64,000 nucleotides of DNA from Eutreptiella sp. 'Long Island Sound 2002' (taxonomy: Eukaryota > Euglenozoa > Euglenophyceae > Eutreptiales > Eutreptiaceae): contig OZ038402.1 of assembly GCA_964036045.1 (NCBI GenBank), positions 1,008,445 through 1,072,444 on the forward strand. Reading direction: 5' to 3'. How positions within the stretch are numbered: position 1 is the stretch's first letter; each line of letters opens with the position of its first letter. Shown one piece after another: positions 45,892-55,783 of this stretch. The position numbers were made by a program, and so were the translations under genes. The notes beneath the pieces were generated by a model. That model was not told the origin of the DNA and made no database searches. It was given only the letters and a program-made list of their open reading frames with translations.

Positions 45892-45984
45892 GTACTCACC
45901 GCAGCATTCAGCGCCGGCGAGGCGCCGGACGTGCCCGTACACGTCGTTGTCCGATGCGCGGCGCGGCCGCATTGAACGTTCCAT
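45892..45984 (-). CDS. Possible exon with a strong splice donor
   Basis: The minus strand has a consensus donor (TGCG|GTGAGTACT) at 45891. From an ATG at 45984 the frame is open to the donor (MERSMRPRRASDNDVYGHVR...). The phase would fit the C2 exon at 44531. There is no matching domain. An inverted AGTACTCAC/GTGAGTACT pair means the plus strand also shows a donor (46013), so strand is ambiguous. Confidence 0.25.
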
Positions 45985-46202
45985 GAGTGCCCGCCCTCAC
46001 CAGGTCCCCTGGGTGAGTACTGCACCGCAGGGAGAGGGAAAGGTTTGTACGGGGCTGTATTTTGCCGGGGGAGATTTGGTGGTGGGGGGGGGGGGGGGTT
46101 TCGCCACCCTTGGAACTCCCAAACCCCCCGACGGCCTCACTCGCGCACACCTGAAGTGCAAGCCCATGCCCTGTTCAGAGGCAGAAAGATTTCCAAATCA
46201 AA

Positions 46203-46414
46203 GGGGGCGTTTTCGCACAGCGCGGGCACAGCGCCAATTGTTACGGTGTTCATCCCGGGAACACCCCTGCAAACCGCCCCCCAACAGAAGCGGGCATGAT
46301 CCATTCAAACCAGCATCGGGGGTGCAGAGTTCAGGACCCGGGGACCCGTGGCTACCGGGGGTGGAAAACAGCCGCCTTTACGCACAGCGCGGGCACAGCG
46401 CACGGTGCGCCCCC
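46203..46414. mobile_element. Small GGGGGCG-tip element B2
   Basis: The left tip is GGGGGCG and the right tip is CGCCCCC (7-bp inverted repeat). The direct repeat CGCACAGCGCGGGCACAGCGC lies near both ends (46215-46235 and 46381-46401), identical in the two copies. After the left repeat come CCAATTGTTACGGTGTTCAT and CCCGGGAACA, homologous to the left side of B1 (CCAGTTATTACGGTGTTTAC). It is about 212 bp and has no ORF, so it is a nonautonomous copy. Confidence 0.75.
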
Positions 46415-46541
46415 TAATCGCCACGGACATCAGCATCACTTCACAACATCTGAAAAGAATCTACTGCTCCAAACCCTCGCCCAACAGCTGCGGGCCACGG
46501 AATGCAGTGCCATCGGCATCGTCACTGCCGTGCCGACACCC

Positions 46542-46959
46542 CTACACTCTGCCAAGGGGAACATTCCGCCCCCTTTTCCTCAAACCCGAGATTTCCCACG
46601 ATTCCCCCTCCCGCCGCACGCCATCCGTGCCACATCCCCCCGCGCCGCGTCCGGTCCCCCGAAGCGGGAAGGCGTTGGAGGGCCGCTTGGATAGCGCTCG
46701 TCGGGGGCGGGCCCGTTCCCGCGCAGCCCTCCGCCCCGGCACACCCGCCATCTTCGACACCGAGGCCTTCACATGGCCCCGGACCTTCGCGAGGGCGGAC
46801 GAGCTACTGTTCCGGCGCGGCGCCGGCGGGGCCTGGGCCGCCTCGACGGTGGCCTCCAGATCGCCGGGCGGGAGCGTCCCACGCCTTCTGTCCTTCAGTT
46901 TGCCGAGACTTTGTGGTGGAGCCGCTGCACCGCGTTCTGGTTCACGGGGATGTTGTGTC
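46542..46959 (-). CDS. Possible exon of a disordered, basic protein
   Basis: A good acceptor (CTCTGCCCAG) ends at 46960 on the minus strand. The following frame is open to 46542 and contains a charged segment (GDLEATVEAAQAPPAPRRNS ... ALAKVRGHVKASVSKMAG). A donor-like GCGG|GTGTGC near 46744 could end it. It may be an upstream exon of the gene at 41472-44531, but no domain confirms this. A second frame from the same acceptor gives GHNIPVNQNAVQRLHHKVSAN and stops. Confidence 0.25.
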
Positions 46960-46989
46960 CTGGGCAGAGGCATTGGGGGGGGGGGCGTG

Positions 46990-47690
46990 TGGAGAGGAGA
47001 GGAGGGGGGGGGGGCGGGGGGGCGTGGAGAGGGGCGTGGAGAGGGGGGGGGGGATGGAGAAGGAGGTGGGCAGGGGGGGGGCGGGGGGGCGGGGGGGCGT
47101 GTCGAGGGGCGTGGAGAGGGGGGGGGGAGATGGAGAAGGAGGTGGGCGGGGGGGCGTGTCGAGGGGCGTGGAGAGGGGGGGGGGGGGGGATGGAGGAGGT
47201 GGGCAGGGGGGGGGCGGGGGGGCGTGTCGAGGGGCGTGGAGAGGGGGGGGGGATGGAGAAGGAGGTGGGCGGGGGGGCNNNNNNNNNNNNNNNNNNNNNN
47301 NNNNNNNNNNNNNNNNNNNNNNNNNNNNNNNNNNNNNNNNNNNNNNNNNNNNNNNNNNNNNNNNNNNNNNNNNNNNNNNNNNNNNNNNNNNNNNNNNNNN
47401 NNNNNNNNNNNNNNNNNNNNNNNNNNNNNNNNNNNNNNNNNNNNNNNNNNNNNNNNNNNNNNNNNNNNNNNNNNNNNNTGTCGAGGGGCGTGGAGAGGGG
47501 GGGGGGATGGAGAAGGAGGTGGGCGGGGGGGCGTGTCGAGGGGCGTGGAGAGGGGGGGGAGGATGGAGAAGGAGGTGGGCAGGGGGGCGTGTCGAGGGGC
47601 GTGGAGAGGGGGGGGGATGGAGAAGGAGGTGGGCAGGGGGGGGGCATTTTTTTGAGGTGGGGGGGGGGGCATGGAGAAGGAGGTGGGGGC
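46990..47690. repeat. Purine-rich minisatellite, ~54-69-bp units, with assembly gap
   Basis: The unit is TGTCGAGGGGCGTGGAGAGG, a G run, ATGGAGAAGGAGGTGGGC, then a G run. Three unit starts (47479, 47533, 47588) follow the gap at 54-55 bp, and longer units with extra G precede it. The G-run strand has many closely spaced G4-type tracts. Confidence 0.92.
47279..47478. other. 200-N assembly gap
   Basis: Exactly 200 N, a conventional placeholder length, in the middle of the purine-rich minisatellite. The real array size is unknown. Confidence 0.99.
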
Positions 47691-47699
47691 TCAAATCCT

Positions 47700-48040
47700 C
47701 GGCCTCCCCCCCCACACTAAACGTGGCCCAAGGCCCCCTTTGGCCCCATTGGCGGCACGCAGGTCAACAAAGCGCTCCCCACACGCACGTCCCGGTACGC
47801 ATATGCAGCCATGTCCGGCAGTTCTCCGGGAGCATATCTGCACACATTGTGACTTCACAACCTTTGCTCTTGTACCCATTTTGTCAACAGCGGGGGTCTT
47901 CATGTAACAGCACAGGATAGGCGCTCACAGGTCAGGCAGGCCAGTGGTGGCATCTTGCTGTGGAGCTCATACAAGTCGATCAAGCGCTACTACTGCCCCA
48001 CCACTTCCCAGAGGAAGGGCTGGGACAGAGGAAGGCCCAT
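47700..48040. other. Intergenic, nothing recognised
   Basis: Includes TTTTGTCAACAGCGGGGGTC at 47879, which matches the junction word of the 783-bp array's last unit (28670). This is a possible trace of the same sequence family. Confidence 0.35.
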
Positions 48041-48606
48041 GCCCCCCCCCCCCCCCCCCCCTTGCGCAAGCACCAGCCACGTCAGGAAGTGACGGTCAGA
48101 CCGGGTCCTGGTGCTTAGACAAGGCGGTGCAACGGCGCGACGCGCGGTACCAAAAGAAAGCATGTCCCAAAAACCTGCCCATACCTCACCCTAAGCACAA
48201 TAGTCGCAACAGAACCCTAGAACACAATGTGCAGGCAAATTACAGCAAGTTCTGGAGGTCCTCACTGCCCATCAGGAGCATCAGGAGCTTGGGAATTGTG
48301 CATGTGAAGGGTGAGGAATTTGCTCGGTGTCCTTCAGGTGTTTGGTCTGTTCAATCACCCCTGGAGCAAAGAGTTCCTTCATCTCAATATTCATTTTTTT
48401 GCTCACCTCATGCTTGTCACATGCCTGAGACCCAAGAAGAATGTTGTTATGAGCGTGAGGACTCATCACGAGCATGACACAGCCCCTCTTTCCCTCTACA
48501 ATCGGCACACAATCACGCTTTGCCTACTTTCTGACTGTAAAAGCCGTGGTCAGACGGGTCCTGGTGCTTAGACAAGGCGGTGCTTGCGCAAGAGGGGGGG
48601 TGGGGG
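48041..48606. mobile_element. C/G-tip element A3
   Basis: C-run-TTGCGCAAGCAC at the left and GTGCTTGCGCAAGAGGGGGG at the right. The direct repeat GGGTCCTGGTGCTTAGACAA continuing to GGCGGTGC is present near both ends (48094-48130 and 48548-48583). It differs from the A1/A2 version but matches itself. It shares CGCGACGCGCGGTACCAAAA and the TGGAGGTCCTCACTGCCCATCAGG region with A1 and A2. The interior is short and lacks the SH3-like ORF. Confidence 0.8.
48281..48394 (-). CDS. Short ORF in A3, unrecognised
   Basis: ATG at 48394 gives a 37-residue peptide (MNIEMKELFAPGVIEQTKH ... HAQFPSS). It starts about 212 bp inside the right tip, where A1 and A2 start their ORFs. No homology to them is visible in the protein. 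It may be a deletion remnant. Confidence 0.25.
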   Translation of the reverse strand: MNIEMKELFAPGVIEQTKHLKDTEQIPHPSHAQFPSS

Positions 48607-49710
48607 TAAGGGTCAGCAATCATCTTGTAGGCACATACCCCAGGAAGCCCCATACATTCTGTCCATCCATCCATTACACCTCAGCAACATCCGATGGACA
48701 CGCATGCATCAGGGACATTCTTGTGGGAGGCTGCCATCGACAAAGGTCTCCTTCCGGCACCTTCAGTGCCAATGGTCATAACACGCCCGAACCGCGGCCA
48801 AGCCTGGCAACCTCCGGGAACACCCGTCCCCTTGCGAGAGCAACACTAAAATCCCAAAATTGGGGGTGAGGTGTTGTTTCTGTCAAATTTTGGAACTTTA
48901 GTGGGGGGGCGGGGGGTACACGCGCTTTCCAAAGCAAACAACCCAGTCGAATGGAGCAGTACTCAATAATTTGGCAAAAGGAGGGGTTGCAGTCCCCTAA
49001 CGGCGGTGGGTAGCAGGGGAGCGGAAGGGCAGGCCTGGGGAGGGTGGCACCTGAAAGCAAGTGGATCGACAATTCGCAGCCGGAGCATGGCTTGAGGCCC
49101 AAAGAGCATGGGGGCTTGAGGAGGTAGCCGCACCTGATGGGGACGCAGAAACAGAGGGAGATCCCTCCGCAAGAGGTGTCCATGAAAGCTGTGTTGGGCA
49201 CCGTGTTGTACACCTGGTGTCCAATGCCATGCCTTGCATGTGACCGGCTGTGCTGATGCGGATGGTTTGCGGGAGGGAGTGCAGGATGGGGGGGGGGGGT
49301 TGGCACAAGGCCTCGGTTATCTGATTGTTTGCCTTTGGCGGCGCCTACTGGCCTCTCGCCACTGCACATTCTGACCCTCTGTGGGCCCGAACGTGTTTTG
49401 GTTGTGTCACCGGAGCCCCCGGATGACTTGTCCTGTTTGGGGGGGGGGGGGGTAAAGTTCGAGTAGTTTGCTGTTGGCAGGAGAGGGTGAGGGGAATGCG
49501 GTTTTGGGGTAAAATGCCCATCCCGCTACTGCACCACTGCCCCATGGCGTCCACTCCTGTGCAAGCGCAAGCACGGTCTTCACATTCGGTCTTTCCCAGA
49601 CTATGAAGCTTGAACAGGGCTCTCCACTACTGGGGTCCCTCTATGGCAAGGGGTTGCCATAGAGGGGTGTTGTTGCAACGCACATAGACCGCGCGAGCAA
49701 AGCCCAGAAA
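48607..49710. other. No confident gene; weak plus-strand coding potential 49052-49243
   Basis: The plus-strand frame around 49061-49243 (RQFAAGAWLEAQRAWGLEEV, then acidic) has protein-like composition. It lacks an ATG and has a stop just upstream, so it would have to be an exon. A minus-strand ORF (49369-48776) overlaps it. G runs at 48902 and 49440. Neither is supported by a domain. Confidence 0.25.
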
Positions 49711-50550
49711 GTCCCCAGCAACTGACCCTTGGGCAACCAGAGCGCAGAACATCATGTGCTGCAGCCCAGGGCATGGGCTAGTGCGGGACTCACCCAGGGG
49801 ATGCAGTGGGTTGGTGGGTGCTTGGCTGCGCCATCATCGTCGTTGATCAGGTGCAAGAATTTGCATCACCATTCAGCAGCGTATACAACATTGCCATCCT
49901 GCTCATGATTGTTCACCTCCTAAACGCATCCATGTGGGTAGCAGTGCTTGCAGGAACAGAAGAAAACCACAAAACGAAGGGAAATGAACAATATTGGGAT
50001 TGCCCACAAGCCCCATGGAAGCCCCGTCAGCCGTGTGCTGCAACCTGATCTTCAAAATGAATGACAACAAATGGAAGAAGACGCGCAACAGAACCGCTGG
50101 GGCAGTTCAGAATACCTTCAGTGTCAGCAGTCCGCATGCCCACAACACAAATACAACGGAACATGAAAACTACACAATGGGCAGATGCAGGGCTCAGCGG
50201 CATTTTGGCTTCGTCATGACCACCCCAGCAAACACACAAACAGAGAGGAGTTCAATCGCAAAATCAGCGTAAAGCAAGCGCTCAGGAGCCCCTTTATACA
50301 AAATATATCTCATGAGGAACACACCCCCATACACTGACATGGTCCCACACAGCCCCACACACACACACGCACACACATACACGTCGACGAATGCTTCGCA
50401 TGTGGCGCCACGCAACATCTGCTGACAGGTTGATCAGGTGCGAAATCACATCACAGGTCAGCTAATACATGGAAGTATTGCCATCATGGAACCTCATTTC
50501 ATGGGGAACAGGGTGCCTGCCCTGGGCACCTAGGGCACACACTGTCATAC

Positions 50551-50748
50551 CGGGGGGAGGGGGGAGATTCTGTACAGGGGTTTTTCCCCTTAATTATCAT
50601 GATCATGGCAACAGAAAAACCCCAACGGATCCTACAGTGGCGTACATAGGCATAATTTCGCACGGGGAAAGTTCCGCAGCTCCCCTCGAAAAATCAGGGG
50701 GAAATTCCGCACCAGGTTGAAATACGGGGAATCCCTCCCCCCCTGGGT
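50551..50748. mobile_element. Small G/C-tip insertion in an array unit
   Basis: Neighbouring units read CACACTGTCCTATGCTGGCC. Here the same spot reads CACACTGTCATA, then CCGGGGGGAGGGGGGAGATT ... AATCCCTCCCCCCCTGGG, then TATGCTGGCC. The ends are an imperfect inverted repeat, with TA on both sides. About 198 bp, no ORF. Confidence 0.7.
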
Positions 50749-51533
50749 ATGCTGGCCAATCACCGAGCACCGATGGCACACTGCCTGCTCACAGTGAGTC
50801 AGATGCAGTCCACATCACCGAATCCAATGTTTGTGCAGCAAACGCGTTCAACACCATGAAATACCCCCCATTGCAAGTGCACAACAGCCTTCAAAATGCT
50901 TGCCCAAACTTGGATCAGGTGCAAGAATTTGCATCACCATTCAGCAGCGTATACAACATTGCCATCCTGCTCATGATTGTTCACCTCCTAAATGCATGCT
51001 CTGACATGGTCCCACACAGCCCCACACACACACGCACACACACACACGTCGACGCATGCTTCGCATGTGGCGCCATGCAACATCTGCTGACAGGTTGATC
51101 AGGTGCGAAATCGCATCATAGGTCAGCTAATACATGGAAGTATTGCCATCATGGAACCTCATTTCATGGGGAACACGATGCCTGCCCTGGGCACCTAGGG
51201 CACACACTGTCCTATGATGGCCAATCATCAGCACCAATGGCACACTGCCTGCTCACGGTGAGTCAGATGCACTCCACATCACTGAATCCAACATTTGTGC
51301 AGCACACGCGCTCAACACCATGAAATACCCCCCATTGCAAGTGTACAACACCCTGCTCTGATGTCAGCCTTCAAAATGCTTGCCCAAACTTGGATCAGGT
51401 GCAAGAATTTGCATCACCATTCAGCAGCGTATACACCATTGCCATCCTGCTCATGATTGTTCACCTCCTAAATGCATGCTCTGACATGGTCCCACACAGC
51501 CCCACACACACACGCACACACACACACGTTGCT

Positions 51534-51934
51534 TGGTCATTTTCCAATTGACCATCAGCATTTTGGGGGTATTGAGGAGGCAACGCATACCACTTCCGAC
51601 AGATCCACACACCGGGACGGGTGTCATCAGTGGCATTGGCATTGCCAGGAGTGGCATGCGTGGCATTGGCAGCAGTAACTGCAGCAAAAGCAACAACAGC
51701 AGCAACAGCAGCAGCAACGGGGGCCGCCGGGAATTGGCGCAATCCTACACAAATCTCGGACTGACACAAGACAGTGGTATGGAAGGTACAATGAAGAACC
51801 TTACATTCCTGACACGCTATGGCGGGTGTGCCATCGCAAAAAAAGCATGTGTCAGGGGGGTCTGCAGATTTGGGCGTGGGGTACAACCGAGACACCTCCC
51901 AATGCATTGACCGGGTCCGGGGTGTGGGGGCCAA
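51534..51934 (-). pseudogene. Cys/His zinc-binding protein fragment
   Basis: The minus strand from about 51934 encodes CFFCDGTPAIACQECKVLHC followed by TFH (51847-51779), a C-x-x-C...C-x-x-C...C-x-x-H cluster like a B-box or the CxC modules of some algal/fungal transposases. An Ala-rich stretch from a GCA/GCC microsatellite follows, then GVWICRKWYALPPQYP. The frame runs into the array's CA repeat, so both ends are lost. The function is not identifiable. Confidence 0.45.
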
Positions 51935-51957
51935 CTTGGAACCACTGTAGGCAAAGT

Positions 51958-52531
51958 GGCTACCTCACCCCTGCCGTATCGGGGATCCCCACCGCTTCAG
52001 AGCGGGGGGCAAAATCAGAAGTGGCCCACAAGTGGGCAAATTGGCTACCTCACCCCTGCCATATCGGGGATCCCCACCGCTTCAGAGCGGGGGGCAAAAT
52101 CAGAAGTGGCCCAGAAGTGGGCAAAGTGGCTACCTCACCCCTGCCGTATCGGGGATCCCCACCGCTTCAGAGCGGGGGGCAAAATCAGAAGTGGCCCACA
52201 AGTGGGCGAAATGGCTACCTCACCCCTGCCGTATCGGGGATCCCCACCGCTTCAGAGCGGGGGGCAAAATCAGAAGTGGCCCACAAGTGGGCAAAGTGGC
52301 TACCTCACCCCTGCCGTATCGGGGATCCCCACCGCTTCAGAGCGGGGGGCAAAATCAGAAGTGGCCCACAAGTGGGCAAATTGGCTACCTCACCCCTGCC
52401 GTATCGGGGAGCCCCACCGCTTCAGAGCGGGGGGCAAAATCAGAAGTGGCCCACAAGTGGGCAAATTGGCTACCTCACCCCTGCCGTATCGGGGATCCCC
52501 ACCGCTTCAGAGCGGGGGGCAAAATCAGAAA
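51958..52531. repeat. Seven tandem copies of an 85-bp unit with internal hairpins
   Basis: TACCTCACCCCTGCCGTATC starts at 51961, 52046, 52131, 52216, 52301, 52386 and 52471, exactly 85 bp apart. Each unit holds GGGGATCCCC (palindrome) and CCCCACCGCT-TCAG-AGCGGGGGG (strong hairpin with a 4-base loop). Units are almost identical. The 85-bp period puts the same peptide set in all three plus frames, which explains the 189-241-codon ORFs here. Confidence 0.97.
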
Positions 52532-52534
52532 TAA

Positions 52535-52785
52535 GGGCTTTTTTCTACTAATTTTTTTACTGAGGAAAAAAAAAAAAATTTTCTACTCAGTATTTTACTG
52601 AGTAAAGAAAAGGATTTTTTTTTTTACCCAGTTTTTTACTGAGTAAAAAAAAAAATTTTTTTTCTACTCAGTTTCGCAACTGAGTAGAAACCCCACTTAC
52701 TGAGTAAAAAAAGATTTTTTTACTCAGTTTGAAACTGAGTAAAAAAATTTTTTTTTAAAAAAAAAGTTTTTTTACTCAGTTTTAC
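52535..52785. repeat. AT-rich cluster of TACTCAGT/ACTGAGTA inverted repeats
   Basis: The word ACTGAGTA and its complement TACTCAGT recur in alternating orientation, spaced by poly-A and poly-T. Two perfect hairpins are CTACTCAGTT-TCGC-AACTGAGTAG (about 52660) and TTTTTACTCAGTTT-GAAACTGAGTAAAAA (about 52720). The composition is opposite to the GC-rich 85-bp repeats next to it. Confidence 0.9.
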
Positions 52786-55783
52786 CACGGACCCATGAAA
52801 TACCCCCCGTTCCAAGTGTACAACACCCTGCTCTGATGTCAGCCTTCAAAATGCCTGCCCAAACTTGGATCAGGTGCAAGAATTTGCATCACCATTCAGC
52901 AGCGTATACAACATTGCCATCCTGCTCATGATTGTTCACCTCCTAAATGCATGCTCTGACATGGTCCCACACAGCCCCACACACACACGCACACACATAC
53001 ACGTCGACGCATGCTTCGCATGTGGCGCCATGCAACATCTGCTGACAGGTTGATCAGGTGCGAAATCACATCATAGGTCAGCTAATACATGGAAGTATTG
53101 CCATCATGGAACCTCATTTCATGGGGAACACAGGATGCCTGCCCTGGGCACCTAGGGCACACACTGTCCTATGACGGCCAATCATCAGCACCAATGGCAC
53201 ACTGCCTGCTCACGGTGAGTCAGATGCAGTCCACATCACCGAATCAAATCTTTGTGCAGCAAATGCGCTCAACACCATGAAATACCCCCCGTTCCAAGTA
53301 TACAACACCCTGCTCTGATGTCAGCCTTCAAAATGCCTGCCCAAACTTGGATCAGGTGCAAGAATTTGCATCACCATTCAGCAGCGTATACAACATTGCC
53401 ATCCTGCTCATGATTGTTCACCTCCTAAATGCATGCTCTGACATGGTCCCACACAGCCCCACACACACACGCACACACATACACGTCGACGCATGCTTCG
53501 CATGTGGCGCCATGCAACATCTGCTGACAGGTTGATCAGGTGCGAAATCACATCATAGGTCAGCTAATACATGGAAGTATTGCCATCATGGAACCTCATT
53601 TCATGGGGAACACAGGATGCCTGCCCTGGGCACCTAGGGCACACACTGTCCTATGACGGCCAATCATCAGCACCAATGGCACACTGCCTGCTCACAGTGA
53701 GTCAGATGCAGTCCACATCACCGAATCCAATGTTTGTGCAGCAAATGCCCCCAACACCATGAAATACCCCCCGTTCCAAGTATACAACACCCTGCTCTGA
53801 TGTCAGCCTTCAAAATGCCTGCCCAAACTTGGATCAGGTGCAAGAATTTGCATCACCATTCAGCAACGTATACAACATTGCCATCCTGCTCATGATTGTT
53901 CACCTCCTAAATGCATGCTCTGACATGGTCCCACACAGCCCCACACACACACGCACACACATACACGTCGACGCATGCTTCGCATGTGGCGCCATGCAAC
54001 ATCTGCTGACAGGTTGATCAGGTGCGAAATCACATCATAGGTCAGCTAATACATGGAAGTATTGACATCATGGAACCTCATTTCATGGGGAACACAGGAT
54101 GCCTGCCCTGGGCACCTAGGGCACACACTGTCCTATGCTGGCCAATCATCAGCACCAATGGCACACTGCCTGCTCACAGTGAGTCAGATGCAGTCCACAT
54201 CACCGAATCCAATGTTTGTGCAGCACACGCGCTCAACACCATGAAATACCCCCCGTTCCAAGTATACAACACCCTGCTCTGATGTCAGCCTTCAAAATGC
54301 TTGCCCAAACTTGGATCAGGTGCAAGAATTTGCATCACCATTCAGCAGCGTATACAACATTGCCATCCTGCTCATGATTGTTCACCTCCTAAATGCATGC
54401 TCTGACATGGTTCCACACAGCCCCACACACACACGCACACACATACACGTCGACGCATGCTTCGTATGTGGCGCCATGCAACATCTGCTGACAGGTTGAT
54501 CAGGTGCGAAATCACATCATAGGTCAGCTAATACATGGAAGTATTGCCATCATGGAACCTCATTTCATGGGGAACACAGGATGCCTGCCCTGGGCACCTA
54601 GGGCACACACTGTCCTATGATGGCCAATCATCAGCACCAATGGCACACTGCCTGCTCACGGTGAGTCAGATGCAGTCCACATCACCAAATCCAACATTTG
54701 TGCAGCAAACGCGCTCAACACCATGAAAAACCCCCCATTGCAAGTGTACAACACCCTGCTCTGATGTCAGCCTTCAAAATGCTTGCCCAAACTTGGATCA
54801 GGTGCAAGAATTTGCATCACCATTCAGCAGCGTATACAACATTGCCATCCTGCTCATGATTGTTCACCTCCTAAATGCATGCTCTGATATCGTTCCACAC
54901 AGCCCCACACACACACACACACACACGCACACACACATACACGTCGGCGCATGCTTTGCATGTGGCGCCATGCAACATCTGCTGACAGGTTGATCAGGTG
55001 CGAAATCACATCATAGGTCAGCTAATACATGGAAGTATTGCCATCATGGAACCTCATTTCATGGGGAACACAGGATGCCTGCCCTGGGCACCTAGGGCAC
55101 ACACTGTCCTATGATGGCCAATCATCAGCACCAATGGCACACTGCCTGCTCACAGTGAGTCAGATGCACTCCACATCACTGAATCCAACATTTGTGCAGC
55201 ACACGCGTTCAACACCATGAAATACCCCCCATTGCAAGTGCACAACACCCTGCTCTGATGTCAGCCTTCAAAATGCTTGCCCAAACTTGGATCAGGTGCA
55301 AGAATTTGCATCACCATTCAGCAGCGTATACAACATTGCCATCCTGCTCATGATTGTTCACCTCCTAAATGCATGCTCTGACATGGTTCCACACAGCCCC
55401 ACACACACACGCACACACATACACGTCGACGCATGCTTCGCATGCTTCGCATGTGGCGCCACGCAACATCTGCTGACAGGTTGATCAGGTGCGAAATCAC
55501 ATCATAGGTCAGCTAATACATGGAAGTATTGCCATCATGGAACCTCATTTCATGGGGAACACAGGATGCCTGCCCTGGGCACCTAGGGCACACACTGTCC
55601 TATGATGGCCAATCATCAGCACCAATGGCACACTGCCTGCTCACGGTGAGTCAGATGCAGTCCACATCACCAAATCCAACATTTGTGCAGCAAACGCGCT
55701 CAACACCACGGAAACCGCCCCCATTGCAAGTGTACAACACCCTGCTATGAGCTCTGGTATCAGCCTTCACAGAGCTTGCCCAA

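Larger units (their letters stand above)
51529..52792. other. Foreign block replacing part of an array unit
   Basis: The left junction follows the CA-rich tract of a short unit (CACACACACGT). The right junction enters another unit at CCATGAAATACCCCCC. About 265 bp of the unit are missing between them, so this is a replacement or an insertion with deletion. The block holds a zinc-finger coding relic, a GCA-rich microsatellite (~51670-51720), seven 85-bp repeats and an AT-rich hairpin cluster. Confidence 0.7.

Noticed and set aside
46348-47920. Long plus- and minus-strand ORFs of 250-470 codons across the N gap
   Set aside because: They read through the minisatellite and 200 N. The open frame is a product of purine-rich composition and unknown bases.
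51958-52531. CRISPR-like array
   Set aside because: Units are contiguous and near-identical over all 85 bp, with no variable spacers, and the DNA is eukaryotic.
51826-52601. Three overlapping ORFs of about 190-240 codons
   Set aside because: All three frames encode the same cycling peptide because the repeat period is 85 bp. This is repeat geometry, not a gene.
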